A stretch of 64,000 nucleotides of DNA from Botryosphaeria dothidea (Eukaryota; Ascomycota; Dothideomycetes; Botryosphaeriales; Botryosphaeriaceae): positions 496,001 to 560,000 of the forward strand of contig WWBZ02000062.1 of NCBI GenBank assembly GCA_011503125.2, written 5' to 3'. The position numbers and the translations under genes were made by a program. Shown one piece after another: positions 34,255-46,700 of the stretch; position 1 is the stretch's first letter, and every line of letters begins with the position of its first letter. The notes under the pieces are model-generated. The model was not told the DNA's origin and did not search any database. It saw only the letters and a program-made list of their open reading frames with translations.

Positions 34255-36006
34255 ATGGATGTCGGCAACCCAGTGCTCGCGCCGAGCAGGCCCGCGTCCG
34301 CACGCTCCACCCGCAGTGAAATCGAGACTGTCAGTGTGAATGGCGCCAATTGCACCGCTGCCGATGAGAAAAAACAGCAAGCAACCGCAACCGACCAGGA
34401 AGACACGGCGCCAAGCAGCGACAGCGATATCGGCGGTGACGAAGAGCAAGCCGCAACCGCGCCATCGCAGGACGACCGGCCACAATTTTCGAACCTTCGC
34501 CTGCTGTCGTTGGTGCTGACGGTCACGGGAGCCGCGTTCCTCAATGTAAGCCGCGACCTTCCCGATGCGGTAATTTGGCTTCAAATCTGACTTGAACAGA
34601 CGGTGGGTGTGCAGGCGGCTGTCATCGTTCTGCCCACCATCGGTCGTGAACTCTCCATTCCAGACAGCCGACAGCAGTGGATCGTCTCCGCCTACTCTCT
34701 TACCTTTGGCTGTTTCCTGCTCCTATGGGGACGACTAGCCGATGTCTACGGCAAGCGCCTCATTTTCATCTGGGGCTCTGCTTGGCTGACCGTCATCACC
34801 ATCGTCCTACCTTTTGTCAAGAATGAGATCGGATTCGATGCCCTCCGAGGCCTGCAAGGACTGGGAGCCGCTGCAAATGTGCCTACCGCCATTGGAATTC
34901 TCGGCGTGACCTTTCCACCTGGAAGGGCCAAGAACTACGCCTTCTCCTGCTACGGAGCCGGAGCTCCTCTGGGCGCCGTCTTCGGAAATATAATGGGTGG
35001 AGTAATTGGAGAGTATCTCACATGGAAATGGGTATTCTGGATCCTGGGAATCCTCGCCGCGCTGGTGACGCTTGCTGGCATCTTCATCATCTCGCCTCCT
35101 CCCATCCAAAACCCGAACCTGGGCGTCAAAGCAGCCGTCGACTGGATTGGCGGCACCCTCGTCACTGTTGGCCTAATGGTCCTCATGTTCGCCCTGACCG
35201 AAGGCAACGTAGTCGGCTGGGCGACACCGTGGGTGCCCACTCTCATCGTCGCCTCCGTCGTCATCCTGCTCCTCTTCGTTCTCTGGCAGCACCACCTCGA
35301 GACCCGCACGACCCGCCGGCCCCTGATGAAAGTTTCCATCTTCCGCAACACGCGCTTCTCAGCCGCGATGCTTATAATGCTGTGTTTTTTTTCTAGCTTC
35401 AGTAACTTCCTAATCTTCGCTACGTACTTCTTCCAGGACTACCAAGGCCTCTCCGTCATCCAGACCACGCTCCGGTTCATCCCGACCGGCGTCTGCGGCT
35501 TCATGATTGCCTTCGCCACCGGCTTTTTTCTCTCGCGCGTCCGCGGCAACCACATCCTCATGTTCGGCACGCTCGCCTTCTCCGTGTCGGCGCTGCTCTT
35601 CGCCACGCCCATCCCGCCCACCACCACCTACTGGGCCTACGCCTTCCCGGCCATGATTCTCTCCGTCCTCGGCGCCGACACCGTCTACCCCTGCCTGACG
35701 CTCTTCACCGCCAAGAGTCTGCCGCAGGAGGACCAGGCGCTGGGCGGCGCGCTGATCAACGCCGTGGGCCAGATCGGCCGCGCCATCGGTCTCGCTATCG
35801 CGACGGCCGTCGAGACGGCCGTGATAGCATCGGAAAAGGGCGTGCCCGTCGATGCGGTGGGTGGGGAGGACCTGGGGAAGGGAGATCCGGCATTGCTGTC
35901 TGGGTTGCGCGCGGCCGAGTGGTCCACGTTCGGGATGGCGATTGCGGCGTTTGTGCTTGCGGCTGTGGCTTTTAGGGGAGCTGGTTATATCGGAAGGAAA
36001 CATTAG
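34255..36006 (+). CDS. MFS drug:H+ antiporter, DHA2 family (14 helices)
   Basis: Plasma-membrane exporter of 565 aa. Exons 34255-34545 and 34600-36006 join in phase 0 (GTAAGC donor, TTGAACAG acceptor). The ATG sits in CACCATGG. After a 75-residue charged N-terminus come 14 hydrophobic helices. The loop after helix 2 has GRLADVYGKRL, a variant of the MFS signature, and helix 5 has motif C-like GAPLGAVFGNIMGGVIG, seen in exporters. It resembles fungal efflux pumps for toxic compounds such as aminotriazole-resistance proteins. The cargo is unknown. Confidence 0.88.
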
Positions 36007-37677
36007 CGAGAGGGAGCTGAGGTAATAAGAAAGGATGGGAGTTGGCCATGTTGCAGGATAAAACATGATGTTATGAGCATGTCAGGGTTTTACGACTGCG
36101 TTGTATTGAGCTGGGATTCGAGGCATGGCCTTCGCTGCATAGACAGGCTTCATAGACCATTTAGCATTGGAAAACTTGGGGGGGGGGGAGAAACTTCGGT
36201 GTGGAGTATCAATACGGAGATTGAGGCTCGGTTTCGGTTCAATCCATCCACGGGTTGAAATGTCTGTCGTCACTAGTGCCTCCACCTACATCGTTCAAAA
36301 AGGAATCACCCTGCGCAGTGGAGGAAATGACTTTTGAGTGCAAAATCAGATCACCAGACAGCCGTGCGATCCAGCCCGACTATGTATGATGGCTGAGCCT
36401 TGCTCACAACAGGTCATGTCGAGTAGAAGAACGGAGGAATCCTTTCGCATAAATGTCCCACCGCTTCGGCCGTAGGACTCCCGCTACGTAACGGTTGCAG
36501 AGGAAGACAAGCTTAACCCAAAGCATTTGTATTGTGCGCGCCAATAGGCAGCGAGGAGGACAGCCGGTAGGCGACGACGTCATAACCTTACCGATCCTCC
36601 ACTGCCGTTCTGATACCAACAGACACATCGTCGCAGGAATAGAATGCACTCTTCAGTCTCAGCAGCAGTTCCATTGCCACATGACTGCAAAAGAGCTGCA
36701 CCGCATACACGCGAAACTCAAATGGCATATCTTGTATATCCGTTAAGCGTGGTCACTGTTTCTCCGCCCCCGCGCAAAGCTGCCTCCATAATAATATCAC
36801 ACCGCACGGCTGCTCGCCTAGAATCCAGACGCCCGGAAACCCAGCCCCCGCCGTCATTCACCGTTGCGGGAGCTGCCGTCCGCGTCGCAGAACGAAAAGG
36901 TTGGCCAATCAGTCCCCAACCGGCCACACTTTCGCCCGACAGCCAAACAAGCCACAAACGTGCATCATTTCAGGCAGACACTTGTAGAGAGGAAGCGACT
37001 GGACACGTTCCCGCATAAGCATGTGTATAATCTCGATTTCTATCTCTTAACCGTCTAGCTTACCCTGCATCGAGAAGGCTGGGGCGCATCATCGACTTTT
37101 AGCCGCGCACTCGATTTCCTTTTTGGGAAGGGGCTGAGCATGTTCGACCTATCAGCGCTCTTCGCTTCTTCCCGCGCACGCGTTCAGGGTATCTGCTGTT
37201 GTACATGCAGGCGGGCGGACCCAGGGGTGGAGCGTCTCGTGGGCGTCGAGGCCATGCGCCAACAACGCAGTCTGGGCTGTGCACACAATGTGCGGGAGGA
37301 ACATCTCTCCGCTGATACTTGGCAGTGATATCGGACGTAGCCTTAGTTTGTGAGATATGATATATATTCGTAGGCTCTGAAGCGTTCTTGCGTCTTTTTC
37401 TCCATCAAAATTCAGTAATTTCTTGCAAGTCGCCCTTTCTATTTCTCATTGTAGCCTTGTGTTGCGATCTCAACTCGTTGATATCCAATACTTTGGACAC
37501 AAAATATACTTTACAGACTCGGCTTGGTTTGAGAACTCCGCTGAGCCCATCGAAACTCAACCACCGCACGAAAATTCTCTCTTCTCATAGGAATACTCCT
37601 CCTCAAGCTGCACCAAAACTTAAGGATCACGCCAGATTCACCTCTTTCCGTAAACATCCCACGAGCAAGCATTCACA
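36007..37677. other. 1.7 kb intergenic region
   Basis: 3' flank of the MFS gene, then the promoter and leader of the RTA1-like gene. A G10 run is near 36179-36188. Frames on both strands show no domain resemblance. Confidence 0.5.
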
Positions 37678-38944
37678 ATGGATTGCACGGAACAGACCTG
37701 TCCGGCCAGCGAATCCATCTACGGATACCGGCCCAGCGTTCCTGCCAACGCCTTCTTCGTCGCCTTTTTTGGGACGGCAGCCATCATTCAGACCGCCCAG
37801 GGCTTCCGCTATGGCAAATGGACGTACTGCCTGACCATGGTATGCGGATGCATAACCGAATGTATCGGACATGCAGGCCGCATCATGCTTCACGATGATC
37901 CCTTTGGAGAAGCCGGGTTCAACCTCCAAATCTGCACGCTCACGCTCGCGCCAGCCTTTTTGGCTGCGGCTGTGTACTTGATGTTGAAGCACCTGTAAGT
38001 ATTTCTCCTCCCTTACCTGTTCATCGATACAAGAGCCTTCGTCCTCGACATATCAATGAGGTCCGAAATCACTGCAGCGGTACAAGCCCACGGGACGCAG
38101 TGGCATCGATAAATCCAAGGAACCAGATCCCGCTCTTCCCATCTTCTCATCGAGCCAGTGCTATCAATCCAAACCCCTAACAACCACACCACAGCGTCCT
38201 CGCAACCAGCCCCGCCCTCTCCTACTTCCCCGCGCGCTACTACACCTACATCTTCATAACCTGCGACTTCATCTCGCTCGTCCTGCAAGCCGGCGGCGGC
38301 GCCACCGCCGCGACGGTATCCTCCTCGGGCGCGCTCGACCTCTCGCAGCTGGCCAACGGCGAGCACATCATGATGGCCGGCCTCTCCTTCCAAGTCTGCA
38401 CGCTCCTCGTCTTCGCCGCGCTCGCCCTCTCCCACCTCGTCCGCGTCCGCCGCGCGGGTCCCGGGGCGCTCGAGCCCGCGACGGCGGCCGTCCGCGCGAG
38501 CGCGCCCTTCCGGCTCTTCGTCGCCGCGCTGGCGCTGGCGTTCGCCGCGATCCTGGCGCGCTGCGTCTACCGCGTCGCCGAGATGGCGGGTGGGTGGAAG
38601 AGCCCGATCATGCAGAACGAAGCCAGCTTCGTCGTGCTTGACTCGGCGTACGTCCCATCCGACCCCCGCCGCCCCTCTTCCGCAAAGACGACGCTGATCG
38701 AACGGCCGATGATAGCCTCTGCTCCCTCGCGACCCTCGCCCTCACCGCCGTCCACCCGGGCGCCTGCTTCAACTACCGCGTCGTCAACCGGGAGGAGCTG
38801 CTGCTCGAGCGGGAACGTCGTAGGAACAAGAAGGAGAAGAAGACGGAGAAGTGCGGGAGCGGCGACGGCGGCGTCCCAACGACGACGAAAGCGCTCTCCG
38901 GCGACGGCAGCAGCAGCAGCGATGCTGAGCTTGGCAAAGCGTAG
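37678..38944 (+). CDS. RTA1-family seven-helix membrane protein (lipid-translocating exporter family)
   Basis: 332 aa from three exons: 37678-37994, 38195-38647 and 38716-38944. The first intron is long for this window (200 nt, GTAAGT donor, CCCTAAC branch, CACAG acceptor); the second has GTACGT and GATAG. The frame closes at TAG 38942-38944. Family marks are YGYRPSVPANAFFVAFFG at the start, ECIGHAGRI in helix 3, YTYIFITCDFISLVLQAGGG in the centre, and the RCVYRVAEMAGG block before the last helices. After splicing, the last helix reads LCSLATLALTAVHPG as expected. The tail is lysine-rich. Family members are linked to resistance to toxic sterol- or lipid-active compounds and to sphingoid base transport. 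Confidence 0.85.
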
Positions 38945-40500
38945 AAGTTCACACGACGGATCCAAGTCCCTTCCGGCCCGACGGGCTCCAAGAGAGAAGA
39001 AAGAACGGAAAGGAAGAAAAAGAGAAGAAACCAAAATCACCGAGCGCTATTCCCCCCCCCGTCCCATCTCGTCCAACAACCATTTCGGATCTTCCGAGTA
39101 CCTGTCTCGCACGAGGTGGAAGAAAGGAAACCTCCGCGAAGTGCCGGAAGTGGTTTGTCGAAGAGAGAATGCGTGGCGTAGCAGTGAAGTCATCGTTACA
39201 TACGAACCAGGAATACGAAGGGGGAAAGGCGCCGGTCGGCGTGTCCTCCGGATATCCCCATTAGAGAAAGAGAGGATCTGCATTTCTAGGCGTTCCGGGC
39301 AAGGCGTGCTTTCGCTGTTTTTAGAAATTCCTCATCATCCGTGTTGGCCGATTTCTCGCGAATTTTAGCTCTTTCTGTTTTTGTTGACCGGTGGGCGCGT
39401 AAACGCCATACGGAATGAAAAAAAGCAAATCTAAAAATCGTGATGCCCGTCTTTGGCGCAGCTGAATTGAGATCAACGGACGAGACCGAAGTTCCGACAA
39501 GGGAAAGGCTCCGAAATTGAGGAACAGCTCTCCATTTGGGGTGACGGAACCCATTCCGAGATGCCAAAAGAAGCTGGAGTGAAACGGGCGAGACCTGGCC
39601 ATGAGTCGAGGAAGCGGTAGATCCTTGGCTGAGACTTACACCATGGTGGCTCAGTTGCACAATTACATACGAGAAATCACATGTCAAGACATCGAACACC
39701 ACGGGTTCATACCTATTGAACGTTCCATTTTTCCCTCGCTACCCTAATTTTGTAACCCAGAGCGTGTGAGCTCTGCTTCTCAGACAAGAAGCCCAGCCCA
39801 CCCAATGCATCTGCGCGATAGTCTTCATTTGGTCTTCCTTCAACAATCTCGGAGAAGAGACGGATGCAAAGATAGAGCAAAAATTCCAGGAAGAGCTACG
39901 CCGATGAGGAAAGAAGAAGAAAACCCCAGAAACAGCGATTTTCCTTTTCTTTGTCTTGTCATAAAGCTTTCGTTCTCAGAACTCGTAGCATTGTTTTTCG
40001 CCATGTCAACACGCGCCGCTCTATAATGCTTTCTTTCTCTTTCGCGAGGAAACAAACAGGAAACTTTGCACAAACACAATCAGAAACTCGGGAAATGGAA
40101 ACGAGACAAGAAACAGCTCCATGCATGCAGCACAAAAGACGATGCGAAGTTCCACACCCCTCGACTCCTGTAGGAAGAAGAAGACTGATACGCGAAAGAA
40201 CGCCCGTCGACTGTGCGATGGAAAGATAAAAACCGCCTGCGCCGCTGAAGATGCTCTGAATGACCATGATGAGGAGGGAGGGACTGGCCCGTCGGAACTC
40301 TTTCCGTGTCTATGAACTTTTTTGATTTTCGAAAGGAAACAGAAGAATCGAAGAAAATTTTGGAGGGTCCTGGGAACATCAGGAAAAACGCCGATCTCGT
40401 CTATGGATATTTTCATTCTTCAAATGCAATGTGCGGTCGTGAATTGGATCTACAGGTCAAGTGCCAACATGGGAGTGGACACATGCACCATGATCGTGCG
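38945..40500. other. 1.6 kb intergenic region between convergent genes
   Basis: 3' flanks of the RTA1-like gene and of the C2H2 regulator gene. Purine-rich, with a C9 run near 39052. No gene was recognised. Confidence 0.5.
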
Positions 40501-43500
40501 TCAGAAGCTGGCACGGTTCGGTGCTGTGCCATTGGGTATCCTCTGTGGCGGGGACATTGTGGACTGTTTGTCGACAGGTGCGAACAGAAGTTTCATGTCT
40601 GACAGTAAATCCTCCAGGGCGTAATTGTTGTCCATGTCGCTGACTGCACCTGGCTCCTGACCGGCCTTATTTTGCTCGGAATAGACCCAGTTCTTGATTT
40701 GCTTGAGAACGTGGATAGTGTGCTGGAACCGCTGGTCCGCGTTCATCTTCAGCCAGTCATTGCTACGGCGTCGCAGGATGGTGTTTGCGAGCCAGTAGTA
40801 GTGAATGCCATCTCTGCAGTAGCCTCGTCGCGGAGGCGCCGTCGGGCCATATTGCATTTCCATGTCGGTATCCCAGCTACGCTTCCACTTGTCAAGTGCG
40901 TTGCTGACGATCTTGAGAGCTTGTTGCGCGTTCTGAGCTGCCATACTATCGACTGGCGTAACGGAGCCGCTAGTATTGGCGCTGCTGCTCCCAGACTCGA
41001 AACCACTCCACTCGGGTTGCGATGATGGAGTGCTCGAGCCACTGGAAGCGAGACCGTTTGCCAAGCTGTTGGGAGTGGGAATAGAAGCGTACTGTGCCGC
41101 TTGACGAAGGACGCTCCACATGTGCACGTGGAGGGCGTGGATGAGGATGAACTTGGAATAGATGTTGGTCGAACGGGGCGGCAGCTCACTGTTGGACTGC
41201 ACCAGTATCCGCAAGACCTCGCCGATGTTGTACTGCTTAAATTGGCGGCTGCCAGTGACATTCCTCTTCTCTTGCATGGCACTGCCGTGAAGACCCAGCG
41301 CGTCCGCGCATTCGTTCGCGCTCCGAGACTCCCAAGCCGCATCATCAGCTGGTAGTGGCAGGCGAATTTCGAAGACGTCAAACTGTGCGCGAGCATTGCA
41401 GAACATGACCAGCGCAGCGTCGAGGAGGAAAGCCATGTACATGACTCTCGACCTCTTCTCTTGTAGGACCCAGTTGTCCCAGGTCCACTGCTGCAGATGG
41501 CCAGGCTCAGCCTCAGCACCGACGTTGTGCAGGATGCTGAAACCATCCTGGCCCTGTTTGATGGGGTTGAGCAGTTCGAGTTGACGCACAGCGAGCGCCA
41601 CCTTGGGGAACTCTTCCCTGGTCCTCTGACGTTGTTCCTGGTTCCCGTGCCACAAAAAGGCCATAGTAAGCAAAACGAGAGTCTGGAGCTCCTCGGTGTC
41701 GGCGATCGCGTTCGGGGTCGGGGAGGCGTTTTGATTCGGGCCGTCGACGAGGCTCCAGATACGGAAAGTACGTTGAATGGCAGACTTGACCAACTCCATG
41801 AGCGCCCTAACCTGCAAAATATTTTCATCCGTTGAGTAAACCGCGCCAATGCAAATGATAGTAGAAAGGAGACCGTTGTTGGCCTCGACCGGGTTGAAAG
41901 TCGGCATATGAATGATCGGCCAATGTTCCTGGAAGTTCTTGAACCCTTCCAAAAAGGACTTCATGTTCTCCAGCGATGAGGCTTTTCTCAGGACGTCGAG
42001 TGCTTGCACCTCGTTCGGTTGAAGGAGGGTCGTCCCGCCGGGGAAGCAGAAAGCGATCAAAGCTTCAGCTTTATTCTGCAGAGGATCAGAAGAGCTCAAG
42101 TCCCAAGATTCAAACACGGTTTCTGTGTTGGGGAAAGCCGACGCACTGGAATAAAGGTTGCTGAACATGCCGTCCGGCGTGGCTTCACCGGAGCCGTGGT
42201 TGAAGGTGTTGTTCTGGTTCAGATCTGTCTCGGCTTTTATAGCAACAGGATCCTGTGCGATGCTGGTCGGGATGCCGAATGCGTCCTGTTGTCCATTTTG
42301 CTGGTAAGGATTATCCCAACCCATGCCGTTTCCCTGGCCGTTCTGAGTGTTGTTCATGTCAGTCATGCCGTTGCGGTTGAACATGGCTGTGTTGTTGTCG
42401 TCAGCCTTCATCGCGAGATTTGAGTGCATGTTAGCTCCAGATACAGCTTGGTAGTTGTTGAACTGATGATTGAGCTGGTCGGAGTGGTTCATAGTGTAAC
42501 CAGGCATCTGTCCGGCGAGGGTGCCTGGAACGTTGTTGTTCGCCCTGAAGTCGTGAGCATTCGCGTCGTAGCTCATGCGATTGTGGTGGTGAGTGACGAG
42601 ATCGAGGTGCGAGACGCTCCTGCGTCCATGATCGGCGTGCATGCCATTGACACCATTGACCCCATTGGATTGGGGTTGCATGAGACTGTTCGCACGCGAG
42701 GTACGAGCCGACATGGAGGGCAGACTCTCGGCGTAGCTACCTGGAGACTCGGTGTTGAACGCCGAGTTACCGACCATGCTGTTTGTGTACCCGCCATTGG
42801 AGTATGCTGGCGGGGGAGCGTTCACAGCAGTGAGGTGACTGTAATCACCTGACCCCTGAGCGGAACGATTCTTCCTCAGGTGAGCCTGAGAATTCGCCAG
42901 GTGGTTCTGACCGGTGGGGTTTCCACGACGTATCGAGCACTTCTGGAAGTGGCGCTTAAGAATGTCGCTTCGCGAGAACGTGTCCTTGCAAAGATGGCAT
43001 TGATAAGGCCTCTCGCCAGTGTCTTCCGGCGGATTAGCAATGATAGAGTCCGTACAGAGAGATGATACTTACGTCGCAGGAGATGACGCTTGAGATGCTT
43101 GAGGTGGAGGTACGTCTTGTTGCAGTGCGGGCACTCGTACTTGTTGTCGGCGTTCTTGGTCAAGTTCTGGGTTGCTTTAGCGCTGCCTGGAGCCGGTCGA
43201 CCGTTGGCGGTGGGCAATACCCCGCGCCGACCCTGCTGACCAACAACGTGGATCGGTTCTGGTTCCTGGTTGGGCAAAATCGGAGGCTGCGAGAGAATGT
43301 GCGACGAGTTGTACGCCAGACCCATGCCGCCAGCGGGCATGGGGCGGATGTCCTGCAGCGAGGCCGTCATGCTCGAAGGAGCAATGGCATGCGGATTGCT
43401 GGCGTGAGCGCTCGAAGAGATGCCGCCCAGCGTCTGACCGTTCGACAGGGCGGTCGAGTGCGGCAGGAAGTAAGAGCTCGACGTGCTGGTGTGCAGCGGC

Positions 43501-43796
43501 GGGTGAGGCGCAATGGTGGGCAGTGCCCGGTTGTGCTGCAAGGCCGGGGCTGACGACGCTGGGGTTTGCGGAGTCAGCGGAGTCTGGGGTGCGCTCCCGT
43601 AGGTGTTTGTGGAGAACTGGGTCGCGTTGCCGAGTGGAGGCAGTGGGGGGAGCTGGTGCGTGGAAGCCGACTGCGCGCGGAAACGCTGGGGCGGCAGCGT
43701 CGCCGACTGGTGCGGAGTCAACGGCTGGGAGTGCGTCCCAGACGGCGTTGGGATTCCATGCAGGTAGCTGGAGGTTGAGTGAAAGGGATCGTCCAT
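40501..43796 (-). CDS. C2H2 zinc-finger transcription factor with fungal_trans domain (Klf1-like)
   Basis: 1081 aa, nuclear DNA-binding regulator. Exons 43796-43073 and 43022-40501, with a 50-nt intron (GTAAGT donor, GGAAG acceptor) that falls within the finger pair. The start MDDPF is the first ATG in the frame. Residues 1-215 are Ser/Pro/His-rich. Two classical C2H2 fingers follow: YECPHCNKTYLHLKHLKRH and, after the HTGERPYQ linker, CHLCKDTFSRSDILKRHFQKC. A long Asn/Gln-rich region leads into a fungal-specific transcription factor domain (about residues 560-850, with WPIIHMPTF and LLSTIICIGAVYS). The combination is that of fungal Klf1-like regulators of growth and stationary-phase survival. 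The target genes are unknown. Confidence 0.9.
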
Positions 43797-46700
43797 GATA
43801 TGGTGGATCAAGGACGAGTCGTCGAAGTGCGCACTATCGGAGACCGACCCTCAGTCCACATCCGTCGGGGGTGGAGGGCAAATTGCAGCTCGGCGTCGAT
43901 CGAGCTCAGACTAGGCGGGTGGCGGGCGCGGTGCGAGGCGTTGGAAATGAGAAGTGAGGTTTAGAGGCGCGGGTGGTGGAGATGGTGGAAGAGCAGCGCG
44001 GGAAGATGGTGGGGGTTTCGGTTTTGCGCTGGGCGCGGGACGTGTCGAAGTGGGATGATACTCGCTCGGCGCGCAGGCCGAGAGAAATTTTCGGAGTCGG
44101 ATTTGGCGAGCCTAGGGCGGTGGCAGCGGCAGCGGGCAGCAGGACACACGGCAGGGCAGCGCAACCACGCAGCAAGCGGCTCTCGCTGGTCTGGTCGGGT
44201 CGAGTCGCGGGCGCGATGGGTCTGCTGGCTCTGCGGGCGTTATGGTTCAACGCCTACGGGAAGGGATTGCGTGCAGATCAAGGACCCACTTCCGAAGAGC
44301 CTCTCTCAGCCTCAGCCTCAGCCGCCGGCAGAAAGTGGAGCGAGATGAGCTGGCGCTGGGGAGCTCGTGGGCGGACGGGAACGCGAGGGGTCTTGGTGGG
44401 TGGAGCCGGAGACTGCGGGCTTTGGGGGGGTCGATGGAGACGTGCTTGCGCCGGAGGAAGAAAATGGGGAGCTTTGCAGCGTGGGCGAGGGCGAAAAAGG
44501 ATTGCAGCAGCGTTCGCGTTGGTCTGGGTGACGTCCTCCCGCCGATTGCGCTAGGCTAAGGTGTGCCGCCGAGTCCGCGTCGAAGTGCCGCGGCGGGAAG
44601 GCCTCTCGAGATCAGGGAGCCCTGGCTGCGGCGGCGTGTGCGTGCGTGCGCTGGGGGCGTGCGTGCTTTGTGCAGGGGCGGCGCTGGATCTGAAGAGAGA
44701 TGCGATGAGATGCGGGCGACGGTGGAACTGCGCTGCGTCGTGGTGAGGCGCGTCGCCCGCGCAAAATAACACGGCGCACCGCGCCTGGTAAACGAAGCGC
44801 TCGAATCAATCACAACTGACCGCCACGTGATCGCCGTGCAGCGAGCGTTTTATTCACGCCGCGCGCGCATGCTGTGCAGCAGCTTGGGGCCCTTGGCTGC
44901 TGCACACACAGACCCAGGCCGGCGGCTACACGTCCAGGCTGCGATAGTGCCTGAGGCATGCGTGCAGCAGAAGTCATGCACGCCTCGGGACGTGGCTGCT
45001 GATCCGGGCCAACCAGCAGCTGGCAGTACCGCCCAGGGCAGCCAAGGCGCAGCGCGGCCAAGCGGTGCAGCCGCTGACCCTCGCCGCCGCCGCCGTCGCC
45101 CTCAGCAGTCGCCGCGAACTTTTTTTTGTTGAACGCGCTGCCCGCTTCCGCTTATCGATTGCGACGCCGCCACCATCGCCAAGCGCACTCGCCCGACTCT
45201 CGCTCGCTGACCGGCCGGCCGCAGCGCAGGCAGGGCACGGCGGCGCGCCGGTCGCAACGGGCAAGGCGCCTCCTGCGCGCGCATTTATCTCCGACGGTCG
45301 CCAGCGGGCGAACCTCTCCGTGCGTCGGCGGGCGCCGCGCGCGGCCGCCGGATATTGGCCTCGCGCGCCGTGATTGCGACGCTGCAACGCCTGCGACAGG
45401 CGCGCCGAACATCAACCGCGCAGTAGCTCAGCCGCGGGCGTAACGTCGCGAGAGAAACACGGAAAGTTCACCGAGCTCGATGCTGGAGGACCAAGGACCC
45501 CTGTCACGTCGGATGTCGGCAAGGAATCCTCGCTCGCGCCCGTGCGCGCCGACCGCCAGCATGCCCATCCATGCCATCCCTTCCTCCAAGCAAGCTCTGT
45601 GCAGGCGGGAGAGGCCACTTCCCATCCGCAACCTTCTTCGTAGGTCCCCGCCAGCACGTGGAAACACCCAACTTCAGCAAGGCCCAAGCAAGCAAGGCCC
45701 TCCGCGCTGCCGCTGCCGCCGCCGCTCCTTTTCTCGCTGCTGCTGCTGCTGCTGCCGCGCGCCAGGTCTCAATCCCGCGCCCCGACTCGTGGCTCGCACA
45801 CGTGTCCCGCGTGCCTGGGAGCGCTGTGGAAGAGAGACCCTTCCCGCCTGGTCCTTCAGGCCTGTCTCATCAGACCGCCAATGGCGATCCGCCGAGCGGG
45901 CTCCCCAGCGCAGCGCAGTGACGTCGGCACGCGCAGGCCAAGCGAACGGAATGCTGCGAACAATAAGCAGCGCCGACAAGCATCAAGGGAGCGGCCTGCA
46001 TACGTGGATGACGCCCGCGCTGCCCTGCCATGACCTGCTGCGGCCGTCTTCCGCCGGCCGCCGTCCAGACGTCAACACTAACTGCTGCTGTGACCGAAAT
46101 GCCAGCCGGCTCCCGTTTGGTTGTCGTGCGTGCAGCACCATTGGGTGATCAGCTATAATGCCGGCCGTCTTTGTGCTACCACATCACACGAGCCTTTCCT
46201 ATTCCTAGCTCTTTCGCGGCCCATCAGCGCCCATCCCGCCCATCACGTCCATCAACCTTTCTTATTCCCTATCGTCGTCGACGAGCCAGATTCTAGAATT
46301 GCCCTCTCGCCCGAGCCCGCGCCCGCGCGCTCACGCCATTCTAATACCCGTTATGTAATCCCCATGCACGCCTTCCGTTGGCTGCCCTCCACGGCCCGCT
46401 TGCAATGCTGGCCAGCGCGGACACGCGCCAAGGGCCTACACAATCCCATTACCCAAAAAGAGCCTGGACGGCGGACGACGTGGCGAACGGGCGACGCTCC
46501 TCTCGGCTTCCCGCCGGCGATACTCGCCGCGGCTCGCCCCCTCTCGCCTGCAGCAGCTGTCCGGAAGAGCAAAGTCCAGCGCAGGGTCCCGGTTGCGCAG
46601 CCCTCTCAAACGAGCAACGCTCCCGACGAGCCTTGCCAGAACCCTACCCCCCGATTCCCGCATCCGCAATCTCCAGGCATCGTCAGCCCATGGACCACCG